51,535 nt of DNA from Hydrogenophaga sp. (GCF_026125825.1 NZ_JAHCKK010000023.1:1-51535); one strand, 5' to 3'; counted from the first letter of the stretch, positions 28,764-38,196 are shown. Notes: generated by a model not told the origin, from the sequence alone. Numbers and translations: made by a program.

Positions 28764-31387
28764 GCGGGCGTCCAGAAGTCCTTGCGGCAAAGGCCACGCG
28801 CCGCGCAGAACTCGCACACGCGGCCTTCACCCAGCGCTGGCATGGGTTGGCCGGCAGCCACCCGGGCCATGTCGTGCGCGAGGCCGGCGCGCAAATGATC
28901 GCGCGCCATCAGCACGTCAGGCTGCTCGACGAGCCAGGTGGGGCCATCCTTGCCGCTGTCGCCGCGCTTGTCGGTGATGCTGAGGTAGGCGGCGCGCAGG
29001 TTGTCGTCGGGCAGCAGGGCCGCGTAAAAGGCCAGTTGCGTGTCTTCCAGTGGCTCCTTCACGCGGTCGTTGGTCTTGCTGCGGCTCTCGGTCTTGTAGT
29101 CAATCACGAAAGGGATCGGTCCTTCGGGGCTGTGCTGCGCATCGATGCGGTCGAGCTTGCCGTAGAGTTTCCAGGGCCCCGCGCTCGCGCTGCGCTCGGC
29201 TTCGGCCTGGACAAAGCGCGGGCCCGGCCGGTCGTCTGTCGCTTCGAAGCCGGCCAACCAGTCCAGATAACCTTCTCGCAAAGCGGGCCACACCGCCTGG
29301 TAAGGCAGGAAACCCGCCCCGCCTTCGCCGGCGTTCAGGCCCATGGCGGTGGCGGTCTCGTCGGCCAGCCGGTCAAGACAGGCCTGATCGGCAGCGCGCC
29401 CTGGGCGGGTGTCGCCCCGCAGCTCGTGGAAGGCTCGAAGCACCGCATGCAACCAGTTGCCCATGTCGCGTTGGTCGGGCTCGGCCTCGAGTTCGGCCGC
29501 CTCGACCAGGCGCAACTGGCGCATCGCAAAGAAACGGTAAGGGCAATCGCGCAAATCCTGGTAGGCGCTGGCCGAGAGCGACTCGGGCAAGACATCGCCG
29601 GCGCAAGGCGAAGGTCTCGGTTGTGCCGTTGCCGACAGCGAACGCAACTCCCGCGGGTCGGACCCGGGTTGCAACGGCAACGCCTGCACCCAGGCACTGG
29701 GCAGCACGGCTTCACCTCGCTCCTGAGTGCGCCACAACAGATCCAGGCACGGCAAGGCGAGCGCAGCCCGCCATGCGCTGGCAGCGGCCAGGGCAACGGC
29801 TTCGCGGGACGGCAGGCCCAACAACTCGCGCTGCGCCGTTGTCCAATCGCCAGGAGGCTCTGGGCTGGGACTCAGATGCGCCTCGTCGCACCCCGGGACC
29901 ACGGTGGCGGCAAAGACCCGCCCCAGCAGTTGCGCCATGGGCAGGACCACCACAGCCGCATCGGCCGCGCTGCGAGGCATGAAACTCGCACCTTCGAGCA
30001 CGTCGCGCACCCAGGCGGTGAAGGCGTTCAGAGACAGACGAGCACCACCCCGCGCGATCCCATCGACGGCCTGGGCCACGCCAGCCAACTCCATCGCCGC
30101 GCCCTCCCCCAGGCGCAAGGTCTGCATCAGTTGTTGTCCTGCGGGATCGGCCTCGAACAAGGTCCAAAGGCCACAGGCCTTGAGCGCGGCGGCCAGGTCC
30201 CCCAACCATGTCGTCAAGGGTCGCCCCCCCTGCAACCCCTCGAGCCAGGCTGGCAGGCCTTCAGGGATGGTCGGTGCCAGTCGGGCGTGCCGAAGGGCCG
30301 CCTTCCAGCGCGACACACCCACTTCGCGCGCAAGTTGCTCCAACTGCTGCACCTGTGCCTGCGGCCAGGCCGTGGCCTGCTTGAGAAAATCCAGCACATC
30401 GTCCATCGACGCTCGCGCATCGGCCGCGCGCAGCACGCTCATGAGCTGGGCGGCCGCGTGGGTGGTCGAGAGCTTCCAGCCCGTCTCGTCGCGCACGGGC
30501 ACGCCCACACGGTGCAGCATCGCGCTGACACGCCGGGTGAGGAGGCGGTCATTGGCCACCAGGGCCACAGGTACGTGCCCCTGGTTGACCCGCGCTATCA
30601 CGCAGGCCGCAGCGCGCTGGGCTTCATCTTCCGCGTCGCCGCAGGCATGCAGCACGGGCGCATCGCCTGTTCGCGCGCTTGCCTCACCGAGCGACAACTT
30701 CAGCGACAGATCCCCCCAGCGTGCGGCCAGCGACGCCACCAGCGGATCTTCCTGAAAACCTTGCAGCACCACCAGCAGGTCGGCAGGGCCACCGGGCTGC
30801 GCCGCAGGCGCCCACAGCACATCGGTGGCGTAGCCAGACGTGCTCACCCAGGTGAGCGCCAGTGTGGCCAGCAGGCCCTCCCAATACAGGGAGGAAGCGG
30901 CGGGGGCAAGGGATGCACGCAGCGGCTCGGCCCATGCCAGCCGCTTCTCAGGGGGCACAGCCGCTGCCAACGGAGCGAGCTGGCGTGCGGCCTCCACAAG
31001 GCGGCCCACCATGATGGCGCGCAGGGCGGCATCGGCACGCGCGGGCGCCACGCGATCGATGAGGGCCTCGGCCATCAGGCTGTCGCGAGCCATGTCCATG
31101 CTCAGGTCGCCCGGCCCTGGCAGGAAGGGTCGCAGGCTGGCGGCCCAGTTGCGGCTGGATTCAAAACGCGGCGCAAACCCGCTCGGATGCGAAGCGGCCC
31201 AGGCCTTGCGGCCAGCGTCCATCAACTGGGCATAGGGCACCAGCACCACCACTCGGCTTGCGGGCACGGCGCGCTCTTGCATGGCCTGGTCGATATGCCC
31301 GATCCACTGCGCCCATTGGCGCATCGAAGGATGGCCCTCCTGCGCAGCCGGCGAACCGGCCTCTCGGATCGAGCTTACAGGCGTCAT
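28760..31387 (-). CDS. addB: PD-(D/E)XK nuclease subunit, AddB-like
   Basis: 875-residue partner of the AddA-like helicase. The C-terminal nuclease has RIDAQ and PFVIDYKTES (about 760) and DTQLAFYAAL. Four cysteines expected for the AddB iron-sulfur cluster are present: one in LRDCPYRFF (about 611) and three in CEFCAARGLC (about 856-865). Unlike B. subtilis AddB, no Walker A is visible at the N-terminus (VVVLVPYAQL), so it is probably not an ATPase. ATG 31387 (MTPVSSIREAG) is preferred over longer frames, but the N-terminal boundary is less certain. It is divergent from trxA. Confidence 0.88.
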   Translation of the reverse strand: MTPVSSIREAGSPAAQEGHPSMRQWAQWIGHIDQAMQERAVPASRVVVLVPYAQLMDAGRKAWAASHPSGFAPRFESSRNWAASLRPFLPGPGDLSMDMARDSLMAEALIDRVAPARADAALRAIMVGRLVEAARQLAPLAAAVPPEKRLAWAEPLRASLAPAASSLYWEGLLATLALTWVSTSGYATDVLWAPAAQPGGPADLLVVLQGFQEDPLVASLAARWGDLSLKLSLGEASARTGDAPVLHACGDAEDEAQRAAACVIARVNQGHVPVALVANDRLLTRRVSAMLHRVGVPVRDETGWKLSTTHAAAQLMSVLRAADARASMDDVLDFLKQATAWPQAQVQQLEQLAREVGVSRWKAALRHARLAPTIPEGLPAWLEGLQGGRPLTTWLGDLAAALKACGLWTLFEADPAGQQLMQTLRLGEGAAMELAGVAQAVDGIARGGARLSLNAFTAWVRDVLEGASFMPRSAADAAVVVLPMAQLLGRVFAATVVPGCDEAHLSPSPEPPGDWTTAQRELLGLPSREAVALAAASAWRAALALPCLDLLWRTQERGEAVLPSAWVQALPLQPGSDPRELRSLSATAQPRPSPCAGDVLPESLSASAYQDLRDCPYRFFAMRQLRLVEAAELEAEPDQRDMGNWLHAVLRAFHELRGDTRPGRAADQACLDRLADETATAMGLNAGEGGAGFLPYQAVWPALREGYLDWLAGFEATDDRPGPRFVQAEAERSASAGPWKLYGKLDRIDAQHSPEGPIPFVIDYKTESRSKTNDRVKEPLEDTQLAFYAALLPDDNLRAAYLSITDKRGDSGKDGPTWLVEQPDVLMARDHLRAGLAHDMARVAAGQPMPALGEGRVCEFCAARGLCRKDFWTPA

Positions 31388-31512
31388 GGAAATGGGTGTT
31401 TCTGTCACAATGATGCGGACCGTGCGCTCAGAGGGTGTGAGAACACCTTGAACTGCTGGCATGTGACCCAAACTGTAACCCCTCCCCCGTTCAACGATTT
31501 TTAGGATGAATC

Positions 31513-31845
31513 ATGGCCAGCGACCTGATCAAACACGTTTCCGATGCCAGCTTCCAGGCTGATGTGCTGGAGGCCGGAGCGCCGGTGCTGGTGGACTTCT
31601 GGGCCGAATGGTGCGGCCCCTGCAAGATGATTGCCCCGATCCTGGACGAAGTCGCCGGCTCGTACAACGGCAAGCTCAAGATCGCCAAGCTCAACGTGGA
31701 CGACAACCGCGACGTGCCCGCCAAGTTCGGCATCCGTGGCATCCCCACGCTGATGCTGTTCAAGGACGGCCAGCTGGCCGCCACCAAGGTCGGCGCCGTG
31801 AGCAAGGCGCAGCTCACCGCCTTCATCGACCAGCAACTGGCCTGA
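31513..31845 (+). CDS. trxA: Thioredoxin 1
   Basis: 110-residue cytoplasmic disulfide reductase with active site WCGPC (Trp33, Cys34, Cys37) in [16 protein letters not shown], the cis-Pro loop [12 protein letters not shown] and the usual C-terminal helix. It is followed by rho, a very common proteobacterial pairing. The ATG is preceded by an AGGATGA element. The 125 bp shared with the divergent AddB-like gene include a GGTGT-GAGA-ACACC dyad (31434-31447) of unknown role. Confidence 0.98.
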   Translation: MASDLIKHVSDASFQADVLEAGAPVLVDFWAEWCGPCKMIAPILDEVAGSYNGKLKIAKLNVDDNRDVPAKFGIRGIPTLMLFKDGQLAATKVGAVSKAQLTAFIDQQLA

Positions 31846-31859
31846 GGCCTTGCTGAAGG

Positions 31860-31890
31860 GTGCTCGGGTGCAACGCCCGGGCACGGTTTC
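31860..31890 (+). terminator. Weak terminator-like hairpin after trxA
   Basis: GTGCTCGGG (31860-31868) pairs with CCCGGGCAC (31876-31884), one G-U pair, 7-nt loop. It is followed by only a short T-containing tail, so it may attenuate rather than fully stop transcription into rho. Confidence 0.45.
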
Positions 31891-32028
31891 CCCGCCCTCC
31901 ATTTCCTGTCATAATTTGCGCCAGCGGGCCTGACAGACGCCCGCCCTTCTTTCCGCGCACCGTCCGCCATCCGGACGCCGGCGCCCCCTCCCCCGGCTTT
32001 GACTCAACTCCCTTTCGGAGTGAATTCC

Positions 32029-33291
32029 ATGCACCTTAACGAACTCAAGGCACTGCACGTGTCTGAAGTCCTCAAGCAGGCCGAAGCGCTTGAGATCGAA
32101 AACCCTGGCCGCATGCGCAAGCAGGAGCTGATGTTTGCCATCATCAAGAAGCGCGCCAAGGGCGGCGAGCTGGTGTATGCGGACGGCGTGCTGGAAGTGC
32201 TGCCCGACGGCTTCGGTTTCCTGCGGGCCCCGGACACCAGCTACACGGCCAGCACCGACGACATCTACATCTCGCCCAGCCAGATCCGCCGCTTCAACCT
32301 GCACACCGGCGACATGATCGAGGGCGAGGTGCGCATCCCCAAGGATGGCGAACGGTATTTCGCACTCAACAAGCTCGACAAGATCAACGGCCTGCCCCCT
32401 GAGGACAACAAGCACAAGATCATGTTCGAGAACCTGACGCCCCTGTTCCCCAAGGAGCAGATGCGCCTGGAACGCGACATCAAGAGCGAAGAGAACATCA
32501 CTGGCCGCGTGATCGACATCATTGCCCCCATCGGGCGCGGCCAGCGCGCGCTGATCGTGGCGCCTCCCAAGAGCGGCAAGACGGTGATGATGCAGCACCT
32601 GTGCCACGCCATCACGGCCAACCACCCCGAGGTGGTGCTCATGGTTCTGCTGGTCGACGAGCGCCCCGAGGAAGTGACCGAGATGCAGCGCACCGTGCGT
32701 GGCGAGGTCATCGCCTCCACCTTCGACGAACCGGCGGCCCGCCACGTGCACGTGGCCGAGATGGTGATCGAGCGCGCCAAGCGCCTGGTGGAGCTGGGCA
32801 AGGATGTCGTGATCATGCTCGACTCGATCACCCGCCTGGCCCGCGCCTACAACAACGTGCTGCCCTCCAGCGGCAAGGTGTTGACCGGCGGCGTGGACGC
32901 CAACGCCCTGCAGCGGCCCAAGCGCTTCTTCGGCGCGGCGCGCAAGATCGAGGAAGGTGGCTCCCTCACCATCATCGCCACGGCCCTGGTCGACACCGGC
33001 AGCCGCATGGACGAAGTGATCTTTGAAGAGTTCAAGGGCACGGGCAACTGCGAGATCCACCTGGACCGCCGCCTGTATGAAAAGCGCGTGTTCCCCTCGA
33101 TCCAGCTCAACCGCAGCGGCACGCGCCGCGAGGAACTGCTGCTTCAGCCGGAAATCCTGCAAAAGACACGCATCTTGCGCCAATTCATGTACAACATGGA
33201 CGAAATCGAGGCCATGGAGATGGTGCTCAAGAGCATGAAATCGACCAAGAACAACTCCGAGTTCTTCGACATGATGCGTCGGGGCGGTTGA
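32029..33291 (+). CDS. rho: Transcription termination factor Rho
   Basis: Hexameric RNA-dependent ATPase that ends transcription at Rho-dependent sites. The 420-residue protein has the N-terminal helix bundle ([20 protein letters not shown]), the RNA-binding cold-shock-like domain ([13 protein letters not shown]), Walker A APPKSGKT (about 181-188), Walker [17 protein letters not shown] and Q-loop [15 protein letters not shown]. The length matches E. coli Rho. The leader from a CATAAT hexamer (31910-31915) to ATG 32029 is about 110 nt, room for the autoregulation known for rho in other bacteria. Confidence 0.98.
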   Translation: MHLNELKALHVSEVLKQAEALEIENPGRMRKQELMFAIIKKRAKGGELVYADGVLEVLPDGFGFLRAPDTSYTASTDDIYISPSQIRRFNLHTGDMIEGEVRIPKDGERYFALNKLDKINGLPPEDNKHKIMFENLTPLFPKEQMRLERDIKSEENITGRVIDIIAPIGRGQRALIVAPPKSGKTVMMQHLCHAITANHPEVVLMVLLVDERPEEVTEMQRTVRGEVIASTFDEPAARHVHVAEMVIERAKRLVELGKDVVIMLDSITRLARAYNNVLPSSGKVLTGGVDANALQRPKRFFGAARKIEEGGSLTIIATALVDTGSRMDEVIFEEFKGTGNCEIHLDRRLYEKRVFPSIQLNRSGTRREELLLQPEILQKTRILRQFMYNMDEIEAMEMVLKSMKSTKNNSEFFDMMRRGG

Positions 33292-33294
33292 GGC

Positions 33295-33300
33295 TATAAT
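33295..33300 (+). promoter_or_regulatory. -10 hexamer TATAAT of rpmE2
   Basis: Consensus TATAAT 4 nt after the rho stop codon and 77 nt before the L31 start. It gives L31 its own promoter separate from rho. Confidence 0.7.
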
Positions 33301-33327
33301 CCAAGGCTTTGCTATTTGCGGCAAGTA

Positions 33328-33346
33328 CAACGAAACGGTTTCGTTG
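33328..33346 (+). promoter_or_regulatory. Leader hairpin of rpmE2
   Basis: Perfect inverted repeat CAACGAAA-CGG-TTTCGTTG in the roughly 70-nt untranslated leader, 31 nt before the start codon. It could be an L31-binding autoregulatory structure or an operator. Confidence 0.5.
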
Positions 33347-33377
33347 CGGCTGCGGCACCTGAACTGAAAGAAACGCC

Positions 33378-33632
33378 ATGAAAGACGGTATCCACCCCAA
33401 CTACCGCGAGATCTGCTTCCAGGACCTCTCCAACGGTTTCAAATTCGTGACCCGCTCCTGCGCCAGCACGAAAGAGACCATCAAGATGGAAGACGGCCGT
33501 GAGCTGCCGCTGTACAAGCTGGACACCTCCAGCGAGTCGCACCCCTTCTACACCGGCACGCAGAAGAGCGTGGACAACATGGGTGGGCGCGTCGAGCGCT
33601 TCCGCAACCGCTACGCCAAGACCGCCAAGTAA
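33378..33632 (+). CDS. rpmE2: 50S ribosomal protein L31, type B
   Basis: 84-residue large-subunit protein. It is the type B form lacking the paired CxxC zinc ribbon (only Cys13 and Cys28 are present), with the diagnostic start [20 protein letters not shown], then SHPFYTG and [10 protein letters not shown]. Zinc-free L31 paralogs are often Zur-controlled, but I see no Zur-like site here. It sits directly after rho with its own promoter and a strong terminator. Confidence 0.97.
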   Translation: MKDGIHPNYREICFQDLSNGFKFVTRSCASTKETIKMEDGRELPLYKLDTSSESHPFYTGTQKSVDNMGGRVERFRNRYAKTAK

Positions 33633-33676
33633 GTGGCGTGTGCCCGGGTCTGCCCGGGCGTTCGCATCTTGCTCAG

Positions 33677-33706
33677 AAAAGCAGCCCCATCCGGCTGCTT
33701 TTTTTT
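33677..33706 (+). terminator. Rho-independent terminator of rpmE2
   Basis: Stem AGCAGCC/GGCTGCT (33680-33686 and 33693-33699) with a 6-nt loop, flanked by A-rich and T-rich runs (eight T). Confidence 0.95.
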
Positions 33707-33714
33707 CGCCCCTG

Positions 33715-33720
33715 TATATT
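33715..33720 (+). promoter_or_regulatory. -10-like TATATT before the ArnT-like gene
   Basis: TATATT ends 7 nt before the GTG start at 33728, just past the rpmE2 terminator. It suggests a leaderless transcript. No clear -35. Confidence 0.45.
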
Positions 33721-33727
33721 CGCCGCA

Positions 33728-35461
33728 GTGAACCAGCCCACCCCCGCCATCGTCACCCAGTCGGCCGTGCGCCGTCTACCGCGGCTCGCACTCGTCCTGT
33801 TCTGCGTGGCCTATGTGCTGCCCGGCTTTCTCGGTCGCGAGCCCTGGAAGAACGCTGACGTCTCCGCCTTTGGCGTGATGCTGGAAATGGCCGCGGGCCG
33901 CAGCGGTTGGTGGAGCCCCCAGGTGCTGGGGCTGGCCGTGGAAGAGGCCGGCCCCTTGCCCTATTGGCTGGGTGCGGCTTTCATACGGCTGCTGCCTTTC
34001 GTGTCGCCCGATTTCGCGGTCCGCATTCCGTTCGCGGTTCTGCTGGCACTCACGCTGATCTGCACCTGGTACACGGTGTACCACCTGGCGCGCCAGCCCG
34101 CCGCGCAACCCGTGGCCTTCGCCTTTGGTGGTGAAGCCCAACCCACGGACTACGCGCGCGCCTTGGCAGACGCCGGGCTGCTGGCCCTCATGGCATGCCT
34201 CGGCCTGGCCCAGCTTTCGCACGAAACCACCCCCGATCTGGCCCGCCTCGCGTGGGTATCGCTGTTGCTGTTCGCGGCGTCCCGGCTCGCCCACGCGGGC
34301 AGCCGCCGGCCGCTGCGAAGCGTGTTCGCCTGGGGCGTCGCGGTGCTCGGGCTGATCTTCAGCGGCGCACCCTGGATCGCTGTGCTGCTGGCCAGTGGGC
34401 TGCTTCTGGTTCTGTGGTTCTCGCGCCGCACGCCTCCCTCCGCTGTTCCTCAGACCGACTGGCTGCTGGAAGCACCGGTCTCGGGGCGCGACCCGCTGCT
34501 GTGGGCGGCGCTGCTGCTGGTGGCGGTGCTTGCCGTGGCGATCGCCCTGGGTCAGGTGCCCGCCCCGGCCCTGCAAACGCCTTGGGCCGAGGTGCAATGG
34601 CGCAGCTGGGGCAAGCTGCTGGTGTGGTTCACCTGGCCCGCCTGGCCGCTTGTGCTCTGGACCCTGTGGCGATGGCGCCATCAACTGCTGCGGCCCCATG
34701 TGGCGCTGCCGCTGTGGGCCGCTCTGGTGAGCGTCGCGGACAGCGCGCTGTCCGACGAACGCGACCGCGCCCTGCTGCTGGGCCTGCCTGCGCTGGCTTC
34801 GCTCGCCGCCTTCGCCCTGCCGACGCTGCGCCGCAGTGTGGCCGCGCTGGTGGACTGGTTCACGCTGGTGTTCTTCTCCGGCTGTGCGCTGGTGATTTGG
34901 GTGATCTGGCTGGCGATGCAGACCGGCTTTCCCGCCAAGCCCGCCGCGAATGTCGCCAAGCTGGCGCCCGGATTCGTGCCCGAATTCTCTTTCCTGCTTT
35001 TCGCCGTCGGCGCGATCGCGACGGCGGCTTGGCTGTGGCTCGTGTCCTGGCGCGTTGGCCGGCATCGCCAGGCGCTGTGGAAAAGCCTGGTCCTGCCGGC
35101 GGCCGGCAGCACCCTGTGCTGGCTGTTGCTGATGACACTCTGGCTGCCTCTGCTGGACTTCGGTCGCAGCTACGGACCGATCTCACGGGGCATCGCGAGC
35201 CTGGTATCGCCTCAGGGTTGTGTGCTCGTGGATGGCCTGAGCCAGGCGCAGATTGCGGCCTTGCAGTACCACGGCCGCCTGGAACTGGTGCGCACGGGCG
35301 CCAGCAATGAACGCCGGTGCCGCAACCTGGTGGTCGACCCGGAAAATCAGCCCACGCTGGACCAGCGCGTGGATCTCACGCAATGGGCTTTCAAGGCCAC
35401 GGTCAGGCGGTTGACCGACAACAAGGAAAGCCTGCTGGTGTACCAGCGCGTCAGCCGCTGA
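33728..35461 (+). CDS. Polytopic membrane protein, ArnT/PMT-like glycosyltransferase candidate
   Basis: About 577 residues with roughly ten hydrophobic helices and a soluble C-terminal segment of about 100 residues. Near the N-terminus, after the first helix (LALVLFCVAYVLPGFLG), is REPWKNADVSAFGVMLEMAAG. It occupies the position of the catalytic acidic loop in ArnT/PMT-type lipid-linked sugar transferases, which is why I suggest that superfamily; the usual paired acidic signature is not exact, so the assignment is tentative. GTG 33728 is chosen because the longer frame runs through the rpmE2 terminator. Its stop overlaps the convergent phoR stop by 11 bp. Confidence 0.65.
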   Translation: MNQPTPAIVTQSAVRRLPRLALVLFCVAYVLPGFLGREPWKNADVSAFGVMLEMAAGRSGWWSPQVLGLAVEEAGPLPYWLGAAFIRLLPFVSPDFAVRIPFAVLLALTLICTWYTVYHLARQPAAQPVAFAFGGEAQPTDYARALADAGLLALMACLGLAQLSHETTPDLARLAWVSLLLFAASRLAHAGSRRPLRSVFAWGVAVLGLIFSGAPWIAVLLASGLLLVLWFSRRTPPSAVPQTDWLLEAPVSGRDPLLWAALLLVAVLAVAIALGQVPAPALQTPWAEVQWRSWGKLLVWFTWPAWPLVLWTLWRWRHQLLRPHVALPLWAALVSVADSALSDERDRALLLGLPALASLAAFALPTLRRSVAALVDWFTLVFFSGCALVIWVIWLAMQTGFPAKPAANVAKLAPGFVPEFSFLLFAVGAIATAAWLWLVSWRVGRHRQALWKSLVLPAAGSTLCWLLLMTLWLPLLDFGRSYGPISRGIASLVSPQGCVLVDGLSQAQIAALQYHGRLELVRTGASNERRCRNLVVDPENQPTLDQRVDLTQWAFKATVRRLTDNKESLLVYQRVSR

Positions 35462-36770
35462 CGCGCTCGCGCACCCGCGAAGGGGGCAAGGCGATCGCGA
35501 AGGTCGAGCCCTCACCCAGGACGCTCTGCACCTCGATATGGCCGCCATGGCGCTGCGCCACGTGCTTGACGATGGCCAGGCCCAGGCCCGTGCCCCCGGT
35601 TTCCCGCGAACGGCTGCGATCCACGCGGTAGAAGCGCTCGGTCAGGCGGGGCAGGTGTTCCGCCGCCACGCCCGGACCCGTGTCATTGACGAAGAACTCC
35701 GCCCAGCCGTCGGCACGCCGCCGCCAGCCCGAGCGAATGCGCCCGCCCCCCGGCGTGTAGCGCACCGCATTGCTCATCAGATTCGACATCGCGCTGAGCA
35801 ACTCGGTGCGGGCACCCGACACCCAGAGGTCAGGGCCATCCACCGGCTCGATGTCGTGCGGTGTGGCGGCAATCGCCTGCGTCAGTCCTCTCGCCTCGGC
35901 CACCACGTGGCTGAGCAGCTCGCCGGCATCGATCCACTCGCCTGGCCCCGGAGCGGGACTGCCTTCCAGCCGGGAGAGGGTCAGCAAATCGCTCACCAGG
36001 GTCTGCATGCGGTGGGCCTGCTGGCTCATGAGGTCCAGGTAGCGCTTGCGGTCGGCCTCTTCCAGCGGGATGCTCTGCATGGTTTCGACGAAGCCGCTGA
36101 GCACCGTCAGCGGCGTGCGGATCTCGTGCGACACGTTGGCCACGAAGTCGCGCCGCATCGTCTCGGCCAGCTGCACGGCGGTCACATCGCGCGTGATCAT
36201 CAGCTTGCGCTTTTTGCCGTACGGGTGGATCTGCAGCGAAATCTTGGTGGGCTGCGAAGGCCGCGGCCCAGGCCCGTCGATCTGGATCTCGTGGCCGAAG
36301 TCGCCGCCGGCCAGGTAAGCCGTAAAGGCCGGGTTGCGCACCAGGTTGCGCACATACTGTCCCAGATCGCGCTGCGGGTCGAATCCAAGATGGTTGGCTG
36401 CGGTCAGGTTGGACCACTCGATGCGCCCGGACGAGTCGAGCAGCACCACACCATTGGGCGATGCCTGGATGGCCGCGAGGAAGTCTTCCAGGCGCGCGTC
36501 GCTGCTTTGCGCCTTCTTCTCCAGCTTCTTGATGACCTTGCGGCAACGCTCCACGAGCTCGCCCCAGGCCCCGCTGAGATTGGGTGCGCGGGTCGCCTCA
36601 CCCTTGTTGAGCCAGCGCATCACGCGCCGCGCCCTCATGCCATCGATGAAAGACCATGCGAGGGCGCCCGCCAGCCCCCCGGCGAAGGTGATGCCGGGCG
36701 ACTCGTGGGCCCAGCCCCACACTGCCCCCACGGCGACCAGGAGCAGCAATTCAATGGCGCGGCGGGTCAT
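35451..36770 (-). CDS. phoR: Phosphate regulon sensor histidine kinase
   Basis: 439-residue inner-membrane kinase that phosphorylates PhoB under phosphate limitation and is held off by the Pst-PhoU complex. It has two short N-terminal membrane segments (residues about 5-20 and 25-41), a PAS domain (FLAAIQASPNGVVLLDSSGRI, about 97-116), the H-box NVSHEIRTPL with His215, the N-box NLMSNAVRYTPGG, and G-boxes DTGPGV and GGTGLGLAI. Its ATG overlaps the phoB stop (ATGA). It is last in the pstSCAB-phoUBR operon and overlaps the ArnT-like gene tail-to-tail. Confidence 0.96.
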   Translation of the reverse strand: MTRRAIELLLLVAVGAVWGWAHESPGITFAGGLAGALAWSFIDGMRARRVMRWLNKGEATRAPNLSGAWGELVERCRKVIKKLEKKAQSSDARLEDFLAAIQASPNGVVLLDSSGRIEWSNLTAANHLGFDPQRDLGQYVRNLVRNPAFTAYLAGGDFGHEIQIDGPGPRPSQPTKISLQIHPYGKKRKLMITRDVTAVQLAETMRRDFVANVSHEIRTPLTVLSGFVETMQSIPLEEADRKRYLDLMSQQAHRMQTLVSDLLTLSRLEGSPAPGPGEWIDAGELLSHVVAEARGLTQAIAATPHDIEPVDGPDLWVSGARTELLSAMSNLMSNAVRYTPGGGRIRSGWRRRADGWAEFFVNDTGPGVAAEHLPRLTERFYRVDRSRSRETGGTGLGLAIVKHVAQRHGGHIEVQSVLGEGSTFAIALPPSRVRERVSG

Positions 36771-37498
36771 GCGGCCGGGATCGGGGCGCCTTGAGCCGGT
36801 TTTCCGGTGTGATTCATCGCCGTGAGGCGGTAGCCTGCGCCGCGCACCGTTTCCACCATGCCGGACGCCTCACCCAGTGACTCTCTCAATCGCTTGACGT
36901 GCACGTCCACGGTACGCTCCTCGATGAACACATGGTCTCCCCAGACCTTGTCGAGCAGCGTACCACGGGTGTGAACGCGCTCGGCGTGTTTCATCAGGTA
37001 GTGCAGGAGCTTGAACTCCGTGGGGCCGACCTTGAGCTCCACACCCCGGAAGGTCACGCGGTAGGTGGCCGCGTCCAGTGCCAAGTCACCTACCTGCACT
37101 GAGTCGTTCACGATCTCCGGCGCCCTGCGGCGCAGCACCGCGCGGATGCGCGCCAGCAGTTCCTGGGTGGAGAACGGCTTGGTGATGTAGTCATCGGCAC
37201 CGGCATCCAGGCCCTGCACCTTGTCGCTCTCGTCGCTGCGCGCGGTGAGCATGAGAATGGGCACGGTCTTGGTGCGTTCGTTCTTGCGCCACTGGCGCGC
37301 CAGCACGGCGCCGCTCTCGCCAGGCAGCATCCAGTCGAGCAGGATCACGTCGGGCAGCACGGCGTCCACCTCGCGCTGGGCGGCGGCGCCATCGAACACC
37401 ACCGTGGGCGCGAAACCGTTGTGGCGCAGATTGACCGCGATCAATTCGGCGATGGAGGGTTCGTCCTCGACCACGAGGACGCGTGGCAACTTTCTCAT
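36767..37498 (-). CDS. phoB: Phosphate regulon response regulator
   Basis: 243-residue OmpR-class regulator. The receiver domain has phospho-acceptor Asp55 in LLDWMLPG, acidic residues at the N-terminal strand (VVEDEPS) and Lys in TKPFS. The winged-helix DNA-binding domain includes VGPTEFKLLHYLMKHAERV and IEERTVDVHVKRLRESL. It binds direct-repeat Pho boxes, several of which are visible in this window. It overlaps phoU (start 37498, phoU end 37495) and phoR. Confidence 0.97.
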   Translation of the reverse strand: MRKLPRVLVVEDEPSIAELIAVNLRHNGFAPTVVFDGAAAQREVDAVLPDVILLDWMLPGESGAVLARQWRKNERTKTVPILMLTARSDESDKVQGLDAGADDYITKPFSTQELLARIRAVLRRRAPEIVNDSVQVGDLALDAATYRVTFRGVELKVGPTEFKLLHYLMKHAERVHTRGTLLDKVWGDHVFIEERTVDVHVKRLRESLGEASGMVETVRGAGYRLTAMNHTGKPAQGAPIPAA

Positions 37499-38196
37499 CC
37501 GACCACCGACTCCACAGCCGACATGGGCACGTGCCGCACGTCTTCTCCCTTGACGATGAAGATGATCTGCTCCGCGATGTTCTTGGCATGGTCGCCCACG
37601 CGCTCGATCGACTTGGCCAGGAACAGCAGATCCAGACTGGGCGAGATGGTGCGCGGGTCTTCCATCATGTAGGTGATGAGCTTGCGCAGGAAGCCGTTGT
37701 ATTCGTGGTCGATGGCATCGTCGCCCTTGATGATCGCGACCGCCATGGCGGTGTCCAGCCGCGCGAACGAATCCAGCGACTTGCGCAGCAGCGCGGCAGC
37801 CAGGTCGGCGGCCATGCGCAACTCCGAACTCGGCAGGTTGCGCGGCGAACCGTTCTGGATGATGGACTTGACCATGCGGGCGATGCGTGCCACCTCGTCG
37901 CCCGCGCGCTCCAGGTTCTGGGTGGTGCGGGAGATCGCCATCAGGAAACGCAGGTCGCGGGCGGTGGGCTGGCGGCGGCCGATGGTGGAGATGATCTCGT
38001 GATCGATCTGCACTTCCATCTGGTTGATGCGGTTTTCGTTTTCCATCACCTGTTCGGCCGATTCCAGGCTCATGTGGATCAGCGCATAGACCGCCTGGTG
38101 CAGCTGCGACTCCACCAGGCCGCCCATTTCGAGCACGTGCGTGGAAATGGAGTTCAGCTCGGCATCGAACTGGCTGGAGATGTGTTTGTCGTTCAT
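37495..38196 (-). CDS. phoU: Phosphate signalling protein PhoU
   Basis: 233-residue two-bundle helical protein that links the PstSCAB transporter to PhoR and limits phosphate uptake. The repeats carry the metal-binding-type patterns, for example ENRINQMEVQIDHEI and RVGDHAKNIAEQIIF. The start follows a perfect AAGGAGG ribosome binding site 6-7 nt upstream. It lies 33 bp after pstB. Confidence 0.97.
   Translation of the reverse strand: MNDKHISSQFDAELNSISTHVLEMGGLVESQLHQAVYALIHMSLESAEQVMENENRINQMEVQIDHEIISTIGRRQPTARDLRFLMAISRTTQNLERAGDEVARIARMVKSIIQNGSPRNLPSSELRMAADLAAALLRKSLDSFARLDTAMAVAIIKGDDAIDHEYNGFLRKLITYMMEDPRTISPSLDLLFLAKSIERVGDHAKNIAEQIIFIVKGEDVRHVPMSAVESVVG

Noticed and set aside
28754-31504. 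Very long open frame opposite the AddB-like gene (also 11631-13730, 3462-5771, 154-1686, 34195-35310)
   Set aside because: These are GC-rich shadow frames of convincing genes on the other strand or in another frame; their translations are Arg/His/Gly-rich and show no family motif.
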